A DNA stretch of 64,000 bases. It comes from Nothopassalora personata. Lineage: Eukaryota; Ascomycota; Dothideomycetes; Mycosphaerellales; Mycosphaerellaceae. Positions 41,701 through 52,859 of this stretch are shown here, one piece after another (positions within the stretch are counted from its first letter, which is position 1; the number at the start of each line of letters is the position of its first letter). Under the pieces are notes generated by a model. The model was given only the letters and a program-made list of their open reading frames with translations. It searched no databases and was not told where the DNA came from. Where the stretch lies: contig CM066287.1 in NCBI GenBank assembly GCA_033816765.1, positions 4,650,001-4,714,000 on the forward strand, in the 5' to 3' direction. The position numbers and the translations under genes were made by a program.

Positions 41701-41956
41701 TCCTGATACACCAGATCCTGTTGAGGAGGCACCACCACCCTCAACACGCCCGCAGCGCACTCGTCGTGCGCCAGTCAACGTCCGCGACCCTCAGAACGGC
41801 TATCAATTCGAAGCCAATCGGCGCCAGCGTAGGGCACTGTATCACTCGCTCAGCAACAACCACAATACGGTGGTCAGCAAATGTTCGATCCGAGCGTATG
41901 TCCTGTTTGGTGCTGATAGCACCTGTTTTGCATCTAGAGCCTCGTCATGGGGGTGA
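38750..41956 (+). CDS. Copia Gag-protease-integrase polyprotein without reverse transcriptase
   Basis: 1,068 codons, one frame, intact. Gag (about 1-320) includes SKLQGKDDYPRWSDMLESVL and a Gly/Asn/Arg-rich stretch. The zinc knuckle is Cys331, Cys334, His339, Cys344 (CX2CX4HX4C). The aspartic protease has Asp443 in WVVDSGCTSHMTN. The integrase zinc-binding domain starts at His575 (LWHRRLGHIH) with the Cys pair CVPCRMG. The catalytic core has Asp640, Asp702 and Glu738, with exactly 35 residues between the last two (DD35E intact). The end shows the typical pre-RT linker (TPPDTPDPVEEAPPPSTRPQ) and then about 60 residues of unrelated tail to a TGA at the start of the 3' LTR. The junction of the deletion is probably near 41,880. 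Confidence 0.93.
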   Translation: MDTDDNGNITGLEVPLAQQSVTGDQSQQQQQAESAAVTKKKLPAIATTSRVFSNMVGRSTNSTPGVSKLQGKDDYPRWSDMLESVLRGEQLYGFVDSTALKPRPTIRPSEQQYELDDRIEAWEAKKYQARALIIANCSQSIADNCKAYQAPDGLWDHLKSTYGQTGKSEEYSLYLDFESHAYSGSNLDKYCQQYQAKLANLKNTELAISKAQAMFRFLYQIAPYFPAFASSKREQLRQMTGRIEDSTTITLEKVIGDLLDEAAAQQSETANLAAKQTTPTPPANPQGNGGNGNRGGGGNPRGGRGGRGRGKGGRGNGNGGNNQQRQQYDPCHGCGSTTHQPVTCWNLHPELAPAGWKPKNPPQQNGNQNGNQQQRQQVNNTTDHPQQQRAGETAQFAAHGMNNLEDLMTPYNGNHSMYMAAEDDIQDTSALLAAKSPTDWVVDSGCTSHMTNELSNMMDYRPCNVPIRTGKGTITATACGIIQLDLYGCGITYFSQVLYVPGLAANLISTEALRRKGVYYRNDDQILFTKGNGARTVAHCYSHNGLPFLKLKHSPTALASSKVEPSIAATGDLWHRRLGHIHSRKLVQLHNDQRIIIVGNGDLSKHPRECVPCRMGLGHKVYNRIPMVRPSTPYYIIAADVVTVRNLGLGKERYFTLFTCLASLQRTVFCSAQKNGAAQHIRTVVRHVKTEYNASIVILRIDGGGEYGGTALTQLSQDEGFTLQITAPHSSEQNGGAEVSNHIVCVQSRKLLINAGLPVALWPEAVQASVYLLNLTPSAALKGLSPQEVINTWQGKGEVKPSLSHLKAYGCRAFVYDHSVGRGEKFDSRSLEGKLVGYESRTIYRVYVAKAHRVFRTKDVQFIEGKEPITALAEEPEADDEYISLDDIFPVERNHKASTQPKRAGAERGVAPGGGDSGGVATPKNITIINRPAETPVQQVNEDLAQEVVDSYQDTAPDDFPEVQPTTPPKPSVEDDDEDDFITPPDTPDPVEEAPPPSTRPQRTRRAPVNVRDPQNGYQFEANRRQRRALYHSLSNNHNTVVSKCSIRAYVLFGADSTCFASRASSWG
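41947..41955 (+). other. Polypurine tract
   Basis: ATGGGGGTG directly before the 3' LTR, the expected position for plus-strand priming. Short, but placed exactly. Confidence 0.65.
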
Positions 41957-42101
41957 CTTGATGCTGGGGCCCATTCACTGGTCCCACCGGTTTTGCCGAT
42001 GCACTAGTCCGCATTAGGCAGGACCCCTTTTTTTTTCGAGCTTATCTCTCTCTCTCGCTTTCGTAGATCTTCCTCAATACATCAATCTACTCACATTATC
42101 T
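41956..42101 (+). repeat. 3' LTR of the Copia element (146 bp)
   Basis: Same sequence as the 5' LTR with one additional T. It is followed directly by ATTGG. Confidence 0.9.
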
Positions 42102-42106
42102 ATTGG
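42102..42106. repeat. Right target-site duplication ATTGG
   Basis: Identical to 38,408-38,412. The two copies belong to one codon pair (Asn-Trp) of the interrupted transporter. Confidence 0.88.
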
Positions 42107-43632
42107 CCCCTCGAGAACAAGCTCATCATGTCAGATATTCTGATCTGGAACTCCCTTGCCGCCACTTTTGCATCCTCGATCTTCTCGCCTGCTGGCACTT
42201 ATTGTGGGACGGGAGTTTGACATTGGCCTTGAGATGGCCACTTTTGGCAACGTCTTTGTTCGTGTTAGGGGAGAGAGGCAACACTCTGGCATCCAGACGA
42301 CCGTGGCTCGCGCAGCGCTCGATTCCAGTGCACTTGCTGACAACTCTCTCCAGGTTACGCCGTAGGAACTTCATTCAGTCTTCGGCCCAACGTCTGAGCT
42401 CTACGGCAGAAGGCTACCCGTCATATTTGCAGCCTTCGCGTTCGCAGTCTTCAACATTGGCGTAGCAGTGTCTAAGGATGTCAAAACTCTCGTCGTAAGC
42501 TCGAGGCAACAGAACGTCCCGCCAATCCGTCATCCATGGCTAACCACACTCCCGCCTGCTCCAGATCTGCAAATTCTTCGGAGGCCCTCTGCGGATCAGC
42601 ACCGCTCGCGATGTGCGGTACTGTCTTCGCGGAAATGTATGATAACAAGTATCGAGGTCTTTCCGTAGCGCTTTGTGGAGCTATGGTTATGGGTGGTCCC
42701 CTAATAATGGCGCCTCTCGTTGGAGACTTCATCTCAGCTTCGTATCTGGGGTGGCGACGGGCTGCGTACGTAAGTCCAAAAGGCAGAAGGCATCGTCTGT
42801 GTGAGACTTGCGCGCCATGTACCCCCGACTCAGTGGCAGTTGCTGAGACACTGCCACATGGTCCTCGAATATGGCTTATTCCCTTCTGTTTAGGTACATC
42901 CCTGCCTTCATGGGCTTCTTCTCGAGCATCATGGCATTACTCTTCCAAGATGATACGTACAGGCCAGTCATATTATTCAGCAAGGCTGCAGAGTTGCGGC
43001 GACTGACTAGGAACTGGTATGCTCGATGCTCTGTGTTCAACGTCTGGACGCATGCTGACGATAGTTCAGGGGCATTCACGCGAAGCAGGAAGAAGTCGAA
43101 GTTGACCTGAAAGTGCTGGCTGTCAAGAACATCGCCCGTCCTCTCAACGTCCTGCTTACAGAACCCATCGTTCTGCCGGTAACGTTCTACATATCCTTCC
43201 TCTACGGCATACTTGTCAGAAATATCTAGGGAGTACATACTGGCGTGGCTAGGGTAGCAACGTCTCGATGTGGATGAGCTGTCTTAGACGGCGATACCAC
43301 CGTACATTAGCAGAGCCCTGTAGGGGCGTGCTAAGAAACGTTGCTAGCTCGGGCACGATAGGCTGACTCTGTTCCCCTTCGCTCGATATGTACTGACTCC
43401 CTGATCTTTTGGTACCTATCCCTGACTGCCTACGGAATCGTCTCCGGCCAGATGTATGGATTTGGGCCTGGGATAAACGGCCTTCCGTACTTGGCATGAT
43501 CGTCCATATCTTGATCGGACTGGCGGTGATCATCTGTTATGTGCCAAGATATGCGAAGAAGATGGAAGCAAACCACAATCTACCGTTCCCTCAGTGGAGA
43601 ATGCCTATCACCACGGCGGGCGGAATATCGTA
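42102..43632 (+). pseudogene. MFS transporter gene, 3' segment, multiply frameshifted and truncated
   Basis: Continues the exon cut at 38,412: WPLENKLIMSDILIWNSL and FASSIFSPAGT (first membrane helix). Fungal MFS landmarks follow in changing frames: IVGREFDIGLEMATFGN, SLFVLG, SELYGRRLPVIFAAFAFA, APLAMCGTVFAEMYDNKYRG, FSKAAELRRLTRNW, LTEPIVLPVTFYISFLYG, YGFGPGINGLPYLG and YVPRYAKKMEANHNLP. Several introns are still recognisable (for example 43,016-43,068 joining TRNW to GIHAKQEE). At least five single-base shifts lie outside introns, near 42,200, 42,245, 42,385, 42,585 and 43,494, and a stop follows LYGIL near 43,230. The last membrane helices after TAGGIS are missing. The gene is dead independently of the transposon. 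Confidence 0.85.
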
Positions 43633-43863
43633 AGTAGATTCCGCCTCCAAGCCGTCTAATGAGAATGCCACTAGATATCCAGATGGAGAACAAGCAGAGA
43701 GACGAGGAAAGCAGAGGCTCGGATGAAGATTAGGCGAAAGCTGATGGCTTGATCAACAAGGAGACGGAAGGAGAATAATAATAATCGTGGTTTCAGCACT
43801 GAGATCGACAGAAACGATGAGAGATGTGGCCCCCAGGTGTCTTCAGGTTCTAATTTATCATTG

Positions 43864-45232
43864 TCAGCCCTGCAGCTCCCATGCTTCATCGCCCGTGTTC
43901 CGCTTCCATCCCGTCAATGCCTTGTCCCTCGTCTGCCTCTTGACCTGCTCTCGTTGCTGCAGCAGCTCACACTCCTTCACCTTCGCATAACTCCTATTCC
44001 TTAACACGCTCGCCAAAGCAGGCAGGCCTGCCAGTATTGCAACCTCCAACACACTCTTCCACATCGTCCTTCGGCTCGCGCAGCTCGCACCTCTCGGATC
44101 AAATTGCTTTCGGCCCTGGAGAGCGCCGTTGATCAGTACTTCCTGCTTGTGCGGCGTGTAAAGACAGGCAAGGTTGCTTGGCGTCGGTAGTGCTGTAGTA
44201 CCTCGGCGGGAGTACGCGAACTCTCGGGTGGTGGTGTGAACTTCGAAGGGCTTGAAGGCGTAGCCATGTCCCCAGTCCTGGTCCACCATAGGTGCCATTC
44301 GACCATTCGCGCTGAAGGCACGATCGATCGCTCGCGGTACGTATTGGCTTTCCGGTAAGGTTAACGTCGACAGATACACGTTCTCCGGATTTAGCAGCAG
44401 ACTTGCGAGGCCAGAGAGAAGTCCTGTGCACTGCTTCATGGCAAGCTTGTCCGTGCAGCTTTTGGACAATGATGGCGGCGCATCTGGTCGCGCAGGCTTC
44501 CTTCTGACGACACCCAGCCGATCGAAGTTGCCCCGACCCAGCATTTCTACCTCACCAGTATCCGGTGAAATGGCCGGCTGCTTCACCCACGGCGTAGCGT
44601 CGTCCTGCTCTGCCATGGTAAGCTCCATGCTGGCGTCGCCGCACGGCGCTTCCGAGCAATACATGTGTATGCTCACATCCTCCCGAAGCGCGAACGGAGG
44701 CTCGTACCGGTTGTCACCTTCCACCGCAGTTCCCTCGCGCGAACACCCGCTTGCTACGTTCAGGTCACTTTCATGTCCGGAGTATCCTGCTCTCGCCTTC
44801 CATTCCAGCCACGCTCCCTCGCTGCCGGCGCCTCTTCTGGCCAGATCGGCGCACTCGTCCACCAGCCATGTGTTGAAAGCTCTTATAGCCAATACCTCAG
44901 CGTGCCACTCGTGCAGGACGTTGCCGTTTGCGAGTGGCATTTTCGAGTGCGGGAGGCATTTCGTTCCAGTCGCGAGCGCGGCGCATGTCAGTGATGGAGT
45001 GGTAGTATCATGCGGGTAGCCTATCCTGCGAGGAGGAAAAGATTAGCCGGCGTCAATCACCGCTTCGTTGAGGCCACAATTAGACATTACCTTTGCTGAG
45101 AACGATGCCCGCGAGCGGCACCCACTCACGGCGGCCGTCTGAGTGGGCGCGAGGCTTGCATTTCTGCGGCAGTGCGCGGAATGTATTGAGCACGCATTCT
45201 GCAATGTTGTTGGGGTCGTGAGAAGGGCTCAT
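43864..45232 (-). CDS. TAD1: tRNA-specific adenosine deaminase Tad1 (ADAT1 family)
   Basis: Converts adenosine 37 of tRNA-Ala to inosine. Exon 1 is 45232..45091, a 70-nt intron is 45090..45021 (GTAATG...TAG) and exon 2 is 45020..43864, giving 432 residues with phase closing as LSKG|YPHDTTTPSLTC. The deaminase zinc site is complete: His87-Ala-Glu89 in LHEWHAEVLAIRAF, Cys174 in SEAPCGDAS and Cys236 in SKSCTDKLA. The N-terminus reads SDGRREWVPLAGIVLSKG and the C-terminus ends with the usual basic/aromatic helix (KALTGWKRNTGDEAWE). The start ATG (45,232) is the first in frame. The family assignment is firm. Confidence 0.93.
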
Positions 45233-45753
45233 GGCAAGAATCAAGGGGACATGAAGTGGAACGAGTCGGATGGGAGGACTTCACGACCGAGGCACAAGAT
45301 GCTCAAGGCACCGCAAAACCCACAGATTCACCGAAAGACACAGCAGAAGAGCAGGCATACGAAAGAAACAACACACGAGACACATGATGCACTCCTTGAC
45401 AGCTTTCATTGGAAGGAGTAGAAACCTGAGCTATCGGCAGGCCAAGTCTGCTCTAGACTTTTGCCATCCATCGCAAAACCGCCATCATGTCCGCTTCGTG
45501 ATCTCATGCCGTAACAAAGGAAAAGTTGGTCGTCGTTGTAGCAATCACTCTCGTCGCCCGATTCGACCAAAGGCAAGCGAGAGCTTGGCATCGTGCAAGA
45601 TTAGAATCAGGTATGACCGGAGTTGAGGGGGGTGAGGAAAAGCCTGCTATCCTCCTTGTAAAGCAGAGCAAAACCGGCTGAGTCGGAACCCGCTCCCAAC
45701 AAACACCCGCTTTTTGTCGAAGAAACAAAAGCTGAAGTCAGTCATGGACCCGT
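45233..45753. other. Intergenic: TAD1 promoter and TEF1 3' flank
   Basis: Both neighbours are on the minus strand. No supported gene; short frames only. Confidence 0.55.
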
Positions 45754-47636
<1,883 letters not shown>

Positions 47637-48141
47637 GGTGTCGGTGTTGACGGTGTCGTGTGGTGGTTTTCTGGAAGATGGAAAGTACTGTGGGGATTTT
47701 CTCTGTGTGCGCCGTCAGCTGATTGTCGTAGTGTGGTGGATTGGGTGGTCCCTACTCAGATGAGTCTGCTTGAGCTCGGTATGAAGGACGAGGAGGGAAA
47801 GAAAAGTGTGCAGAGAATGAAGAAGCATTTTGTTCACAAGTGCGAAAGTGGGCACGGACCACCACGCGGGGCATTCGGACCCACTTCGCGGCCTTGACTC
47901 ACATGAGAAAAATGAGCCGGCAATGAAAGATTGAAGCGCATTCATGATCATTTGATGGAAATATGTCTTCTTCTAGCTCACTTTGGCCGTCTCTCCGGCA
48001 ACCTGTGTAAAGCTCTTTCAAATTTCGACGGATCTCACAGTCAAAGCAGTTGGGCAGGTGGAGAAGATTGAGGCCCAATAGCCCATGATGTTTGGAACAG
48101 CGTCACATTGTACATCATTATTCATTCTACTCTCAGGTTCA
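47637..48141. other. TEF1 promoter and SLS1 3' flank
   Basis: No gene. On the minus strand the region before the TEF1 start is pyrimidine and CAAC-rich, usual for a strong fungal promoter. Confidence 0.55.
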
Positions 48142-50964
48142 CTATCGCTCGCCCATGCGCGGCAAAGATCCTGAGCTAGCACGTTTCAACAGATTCGCGA
48201 AGTGTAAAGCAGCAGTGGCGAGCTCGAGCGATGTGCTGGTCTTCTGTGAAAGGTCTCCAACATGCTCGACGTCACTCGTGGACTGGGATAACTCATGACT
48301 TGCTTCGTCATTGCTGCTTGTCTGTTCAAGTCGAGCATCCGACTCAGTGGTTGAGTCTGATGAGCTGGCTGTCATCTCTGCGATGTCCACATGCGGGTCG
48401 CCAGCGGCCAATATGGGAACTGGTGACTGGGCATTGGTAGCCGGTGGAGTCCATCCGACGGCTGGCTGTCCCACACAAATGCTCAGACTTGTTGAACGCC
48501 CATATATTGCACCTCCCTCGACCTCATGGTATTCGAGGGTCATGCTGTCAGAAAGAGCGTCGAGAGCAGTCTGGGCCTCCTTGTCTACGACCGTCGATGA
48601 AGCTTGACTCTCGGGCGCCGTGAACACCATCTTCTGGGTCTGCTCGAATCGTTCGAAGAGATATGGCACTTCCGCATCGTGTTGAGGCGTGGTAGCGCCT
48701 TCTACTCCATGCACGAGCCAATGAGGTAGCTTGAAGTTTACTTCAGAAGGGGCATTCAAAGCGCCCTCGCTGGCATCGACAGAGTCTTGAAGCTTCTGCA
48801 CGAAACCGCGAATGGAATTGTCTTGCCTGGCCGCTCGTGGATCACCAAGCAGTGAGGCTTGCCTTATGAACCGCATATCTCCTGAGCAGTGCGGCAGTGG
48901 CACCATGATCGTCTGCGTATCGAGGACCGCTTTGATCTTAGTCAAGAGCACTTTTCGACCTCCGCTTTGGTCTGCATCGGCAGGTAGCAGTCTGAAACGC
49001 ATCTCGAGCCTGGGCAGGGTTGCGGTGGGTGTGCGCGAGGTGAACGGTACAAAATGTGCACTAAGGTACGGCATTCGTGGGTCGAACTTGCTGCGAGGTC
49101 CACGATTGTAATCGTACTCACTGCCGTCGAGACCTGGAGTCTGATGTAACACTCGATGTGTATGAGCCGTGTCAAAGTACGAGAGAAGCGTGTCCACGCC
49201 CGGTACTATCCGCTGGATGACAGCCTTGAGAGTATCATTGGTTGGTTCGCGTTGCGAAGTTGTGTTGTTCTTGTTCTTCTTTGATTCCGGTTTGATGGTG
49301 GTATCTCGTGCTGAGTGTTCTGACAATATAGTACAATATTCCGCTACCCAGTCATCGACTCGAGACTGATCGCGCCAGTAAGAGCTATGATGATGCCGGG
49401 CATTTGGTGGTCCAGGCGACGGCTTTGGGAGCTGATCAAGTCGTGAAGAAAGAGCCTTCGCAAACGGCTCAATCGACACTGTAGGGTGCTTGGAAACCTG
49501 CGCGACGGCACCTCCCAACTTCCTTGAATTATCTTTGACTGCAGAAGCTTCTGTGGAGACTGCGCTCGCATCTACCTGAGTCGTGAGACGACCAAGCTTG
49601 AACTCATTATAACGTCGATGAAGTCCAGTACTCTGGTTTGCAGCTGGAACTGTCGATAACGAGCGCGCTTGAGAATCGCCGCCACGTCCGATTCCTTCCC
49701 CGGGCATGGAGAACGTCTCAGTATGCGAGCACAGTCCCGGTAGTCCAAGAAGTGCTATCAGTAATCGCCGAGCATTGCTTCGAGCGGACTCTTGCAGCCC
49801 ATAAATGTGAATGACACCATTTTCGCGGACTTCGAGAACGGTCTTGGTCAGTTCTGACACATGGCGAATGTTGTCATTCGACAACATCTTGCTCAGACCA
49901 TCTCGATGCGCATCTTTCATGATCAGCGGCATGAACATCTGGAGGCCCAGGTCGAGGCGACTGCCTCCTAATAACGCAAGTTTTAGCTGGCGAGCAATCT
50001 CCTCCGCATCATGACGTCGACCAGTGATCCTCAGTGTGCTGTCTGCTGCCCAGGAGTGAAGTTCACAAGCTTCGAGCAGGATCTTGGAGCCGATTAAGCT
50101 CTCATAAAACGGCTTGCCGTTGTGGACAAGATCGAACAGCATTGACAGCTGCCATGGCTGTACCTTGATCTCCAACTCGCCGACCTCTTCAGCTTCACTG
50201 TGGATAGTAATGTGCCATACCAAGCGCAGGATCTGATTTACCAGTGCAGACTTTCTAGTGGCTGAAGATTTCTTCTTCACGGCAAGACTCCTGCGCTGCT
50301 GCAGTGGCGTCTGACCAGGCTGCCACTCTGAGGTTTTGAGCTGTTGTACATTCCTCAACTTTATGGCGGATTTAGTATCTCGCAACGATCTGGCCAGATA
50401 TCTTGACAATTGTTGACAGGTGTAGCTCTTCGTAAGACTCCGCCGAAGCGAGTGAAAAGCGCGTTGGTTCTGAATAGTCTCATCCGGTCTAAGAGCGTCT
50501 ATTGAAGCGTGCACCTCATCATCTCTGGGAGCTGCGTGGCGAGCTGCGATTGCATGCTCGATGTCTTGAGCGCTCAGGCTGGTCTTAGACGGCGAATCAT
50601 CTTGCTGAGCGTCAGACAGCTTTTCGAACTGCTGATCCGGCAATGCGTTGCTAGGCTCTTCCTCAAAGTCCCGGAAGACGATGACATTTGCAGGTTTTCC
50701 CAGAGAAGCGATAGATAGACCTTCTGATACTACTCTCTGCCATTTGCCGGGTCTACCGACGATTCTCTCGCCACCATTGAAGTGCTTCGAGTAGTATGGC
50801 CTTTTCTGCTCCAACAGATCATCGCTCGTGTCCTGGCACAGTTGTCGACTGCTGGAGATGCGGCGGCATGGGGATTGCGGCGTATGGTGGCGCTGTGTAC
50901 GGCACAGCACTTCGCGGAACTGGCATCGTAAGCATGTCCTCGTGTTGATCAGCTTCGATACCAT
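48142..50964 (-). CDS. SLS1: Mitochondrial inner-membrane regulator Sls1
   Basis: Single exon, 940 residues from the ATG at 50964. The frame is open 51 codons further upstream but the mitochondrial presequence (MVSKLINTRTCLRCQFREVL) starts here. Sls1 sits in the inner membrane and couples mitochondrial transcription with translation of mtDNA-coded respiratory subunits. The SLS domain region includes LARSLRDTKSAIKLRN near 250, a conserved core from LVNQILRLVWHITIHSEAEE to WQLSMLFDLVHNGKPFYESL, and KH-like patches (LEVRENGVIHIYGLQESARS). A long disordered middle and a C-terminal conserved segment (YLSAHFVPFTSRTPTATLPR; LEMRFRLLPADA) follow. It shares a 147-bp promoter with RRG9, also a mitochondrial gene-expression factor. 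Confidence 0.82.
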   Translation of the reverse strand: MVSKLINTRTCLRCQFREVLCRTQRHHTPQSPCRRISSSRQLCQDTSDDLLEQKRPYYSKHFNGGERIVGRPGKWQRVVSEGLSIASLGKPANVIVFRDFEEEPSNALPDQQFEKLSDAQQDDSPSKTSLSAQDIEHAIAARHAAPRDDEVHASIDALRPDETIQNQRAFHSLRRSLTKSYTCQQLSRYLARSLRDTKSAIKLRNVQQLKTSEWQPGQTPLQQRRSLAVKKKSSATRKSALVNQILRLVWHITIHSEAEEVGELEIKVQPWQLSMLFDLVHNGKPFYESLIGSKILLEACELHSWAADSTLRITGRRHDAEEIARQLKLALLGGSRLDLGLQMFMPLIMKDAHRDGLSKMLSNDNIRHVSELTKTVLEVRENGVIHIYGLQESARSNARRLLIALLGLPGLCSHTETFSMPGEGIGRGGDSQARSLSTVPAANQSTGLHRRYNEFKLGRLTTQVDASAVSTEASAVKDNSRKLGGAVAQVSKHPTVSIEPFAKALSSRLDQLPKPSPGPPNARHHHSSYWRDQSRVDDWVAEYCTILSEHSARDTTIKPESKKNKNNTTSQREPTNDTLKAVIQRIVPGVDTLLSYFDTAHTHRVLHQTPGLDGSEYDYNRGPRSKFDPRMPYLSAHFVPFTSRTPTATLPRLEMRFRLLPADADQSGGRKVLLTKIKAVLDTQTIMVPLPHCSGDMRFIRQASLLGDPRAARQDNSIRGFVQKLQDSVDASEGALNAPSEVNFKLPHWLVHGVEGATTPQHDAEVPYLFERFEQTQKMVFTAPESQASSTVVDKEAQTALDALSDSMTLEYHEVEGGAIYGRSTSLSICVGQPAVGWTPPATNAQSPVPILAAGDPHVDIAEMTASSSDSTTESDARLEQTSSNDEASHELSQSTSDVEHVGDLSQKTSTSLELATAALHFANLLKRASSGSLPRMGER

Positions 50965-51111
50965 GAATAAACAACAACGATCCGTGGACGGATGGGAGCA
51001 AAAAGTCAAGAAGCAGGACGCAGCTCCGAGGGCTGGAAACACATGAGACTCCCGAGCGTCCGCGGACAAATATTTCAGGGCACACAACGAGGAGTTTGCA
51101 ACACCACAACA
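50965..51111. promoter_or_regulatory. 147-bp divergent promoter of SLS1 and RRG9
   Basis: The start codons of two nuclear genes for mitochondrial proteins lie back to back. No specific operator was identified. Confidence 0.6.
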
Positions 51112-52428
51112 ATGCATAGATGTTCTTGCTCTACGAGAGTACTGGGGTCATTTGTGAAGGAGTTTGCTGGTATCGGTCTTCGGCAGCAGAGAGCGCAGCG
51201 CTTTTTCCAAGAGTCTCGAGCCTTCCACACACGACCTCGACCTCGACAGACCGACACGACCGCATCCACCCACGCAGACGATGGCTTCGTCCCGTTTCAG
51301 CCGTGCAACCGCGGCCACCAACGTCTCGGTCATCCATCTCCATCGACCAAGGAGAGTCAAGCGACGTGTACAGACTCGCCGGCTGGCAATGAAGGCCGCA
51401 TAGAGGAGGACGATGGTGAATGGCATGCAGAGCTTGAGATATTAGAGCCTGGCGTGCGCGAAGAAGGGGAAACAGGCAATGGAGTCGGCACAGTCGACGC
51501 AATCTGTTTGCCGTATACACGACACGAAGTCTTGTCCGATGAGAACACTAGCCTGGCCGCTCACACCATACACCTCCCTGCAATATCACCACATCTGCCT
51601 CCAGGAAACACTCGGTTGCACTCGGCGTCGCAGCCAGCGCCAGGCTCGAGGATCATGAATCGAAAACTTCGGAAGGTCAGAAGAATAGAAGCTGGTATCT
51701 ACAAACCCGGCGCAGATTCTGCATTGACTGCGTTGGATAAGATAGAGGCGTTAGAGGGACCGTCAATTGTGAACGGGGACAAGAAAGCAGACGCTCAGGA
51801 GACTACTGTGAGGTCTGGAGCGAAGGAGAAAGGCGTTGAAAGGAAGGCAAAGAATAAGGTAGAGGCAGGCGAGAAGGTCGCTGCGCAGACATCACTGGCC
51901 AAAGCTGGTTCTTCGAAGCTCAAATCGCCCTCTCCAGCTTCGGACAAATCCAAGATCGTGAAGAAGGAGACTTGGCAGATTCAGAAGGCGGCGCTCGATC
52001 GCAAGTTTGGCGAACAAGGCTGGCAGCCACGCAAACGACTCTCGCCAGATACTCTGGAAGGCATTCGGGCGCTGCACGCCTCAGACCCAGCTTCTTATTC
52101 CACTGCCACTTTGGCCGAACATTTCCAGATCACCCCAGAAGCCATCCGCCGAGTGCTTCGATCAAAGTGGCGACCCAACCCCGAGGAGATCGAAAGTCGC
52201 ATGAAGAGATGGGAGAATCGTGGTATGAGGAAATGGCAGGAGATGTCGGCTGTCGGAGTGAAGCCGCCGAAGAGGTGGAGGGAAATGGGCGTTCAGAATC
52301 CGTTGTTGAAGAAGAAGAAGATCCAGATGAGGGTCACGGGGCAGTCAGATGAGGCCGAATGGAAGCACGCAGAAGACCTGGCGGATAGGCTCCCCTTTGA
52401 AGGTTCTTTTGCAGAGAGACTGCTATAG
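51112..52428 (+). CDS. RRG9: Required for respiratory growth protein 9, mitochondrial (neugrin-like)
   Basis: Single exon, 438 residues from the ATG at 51112. An earlier in-frame ATG at 50992 is less likely because the presequence (VLGSFVKEFAGIGLRQQRAQ, then FHTRP) follows 51112. Rrg9 is needed to keep mitochondrial DNA and for respiratory growth. After a long variable middle part, the conserved neugrin-type domain lies in the last 130 residues: WQIQKAALDRKFGEQGWQPR, then LSPDTLEGIRALHASDP, a helix-turn-helix-like STATLAEHFQITPEAIRRVL and SKWRPNPEEIESRMKRWENR. This is exactly the block shared by fungal Rrg9 proteins. Confidence 0.9.
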   Translation: MHRCSCSTRVLGSFVKEFAGIGLRQQRAQRFFQESRAFHTRPRPRQTDTTASTHADDGFVPFQPCNRGHQRLGHPSPSTKESQATCTDSPAGNEGRIEEDDGEWHAELEILEPGVREEGETGNGVGTVDAICLPYTRHEVLSDENTSLAAHTIHLPAISPHLPPGNTRLHSASQPAPGSRIMNRKLRKVRRIEAGIYKPGADSALTALDKIEALEGPSIVNGDKKADAQETTVRSGAKEKGVERKAKNKVEAGEKVAAQTSLAKAGSSKLKSPSPASDKSKIVKKETWQIQKAALDRKFGEQGWQPRKRLSPDTLEGIRALHASDPASYSTATLAEHFQITPEAIRRVLRSKWRPNPEEIESRMKRWENRGMRKWQEMSAVGVKPPKRWREMGVQNPLLKKKKIQMRVTGQSDEAEWKHAEDLADRLPFEGSFAERLL

Positions 52429-52859
52429 CGCTAACAATCTACTCGTGCGGTCGTCGAGGTCACCGATGTCATCCCTCTGAAATCACCCATACGGCTACAG
52501 CATCCTGACGTATCGCACGCAAGCTCAGACCGTCATCTTCCAGCCGAGTCCTGGCGAGATGCGCGTCAAGGCTACGCGCGAAGCCACGCCATGCCTCACC
52601 CTGCACCGCTGGTAAGTGCTAAACATTTTCAAAATATCCGAAACGCGAAGCACTCTCGAACAAAGTCTGCTCATGACGTTCGACGAGCAGCCAGCTTGGT
52701 TGGAATCTTTGTTCAAGACGCGGGGACAACAAAAAGCACGAGGCGCCGATTGCATCATGACATTGCACTAGCGCGTTGAGTGGTGATGCATCTGCTGGAC
52801 ATGTTGCAAGCGTTCAATCCAAACGTGCCGACACCTAAACTCTTTACACTGCTTAGAAC
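52429..52859. other. Intergenic: 3' flank of RRG9 and promoter of the small conserved gene
   Basis: No supported gene; short frames only. Confidence 0.5.

Larger units (their letters stand above)
38413..42101 (+). mobile_element. Copia-type LTR retrotransposon lacking reverse transcriptase and RNase H (3,689 bp)
   Basis: Complete insertion: 5' LTR 38413..38557, primer binding site, one long frame 38750..41956, polypurine tract, and 3' LTR 41956..42101, flanked by ATTGG on both sides. The LTRs differ only by one T in a homopolymer (8 against 9), so the insertion is very young. Protein domains run Gag, zinc knuckle, aspartic protease, integrase and the usual acidic/Pro-rich linker. The element then ends, with no YVDD reverse transcriptase or RNase H in any frame. 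A full Copia is about 1.3-1.6 kb longer. It is therefore a non-autonomous deletion derivative that presumably uses the reverse transcriptase of a relative elsewhere in the genome. It shows no RIP. It interrupts an MFS transporter exon. Confidence 0.93.
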
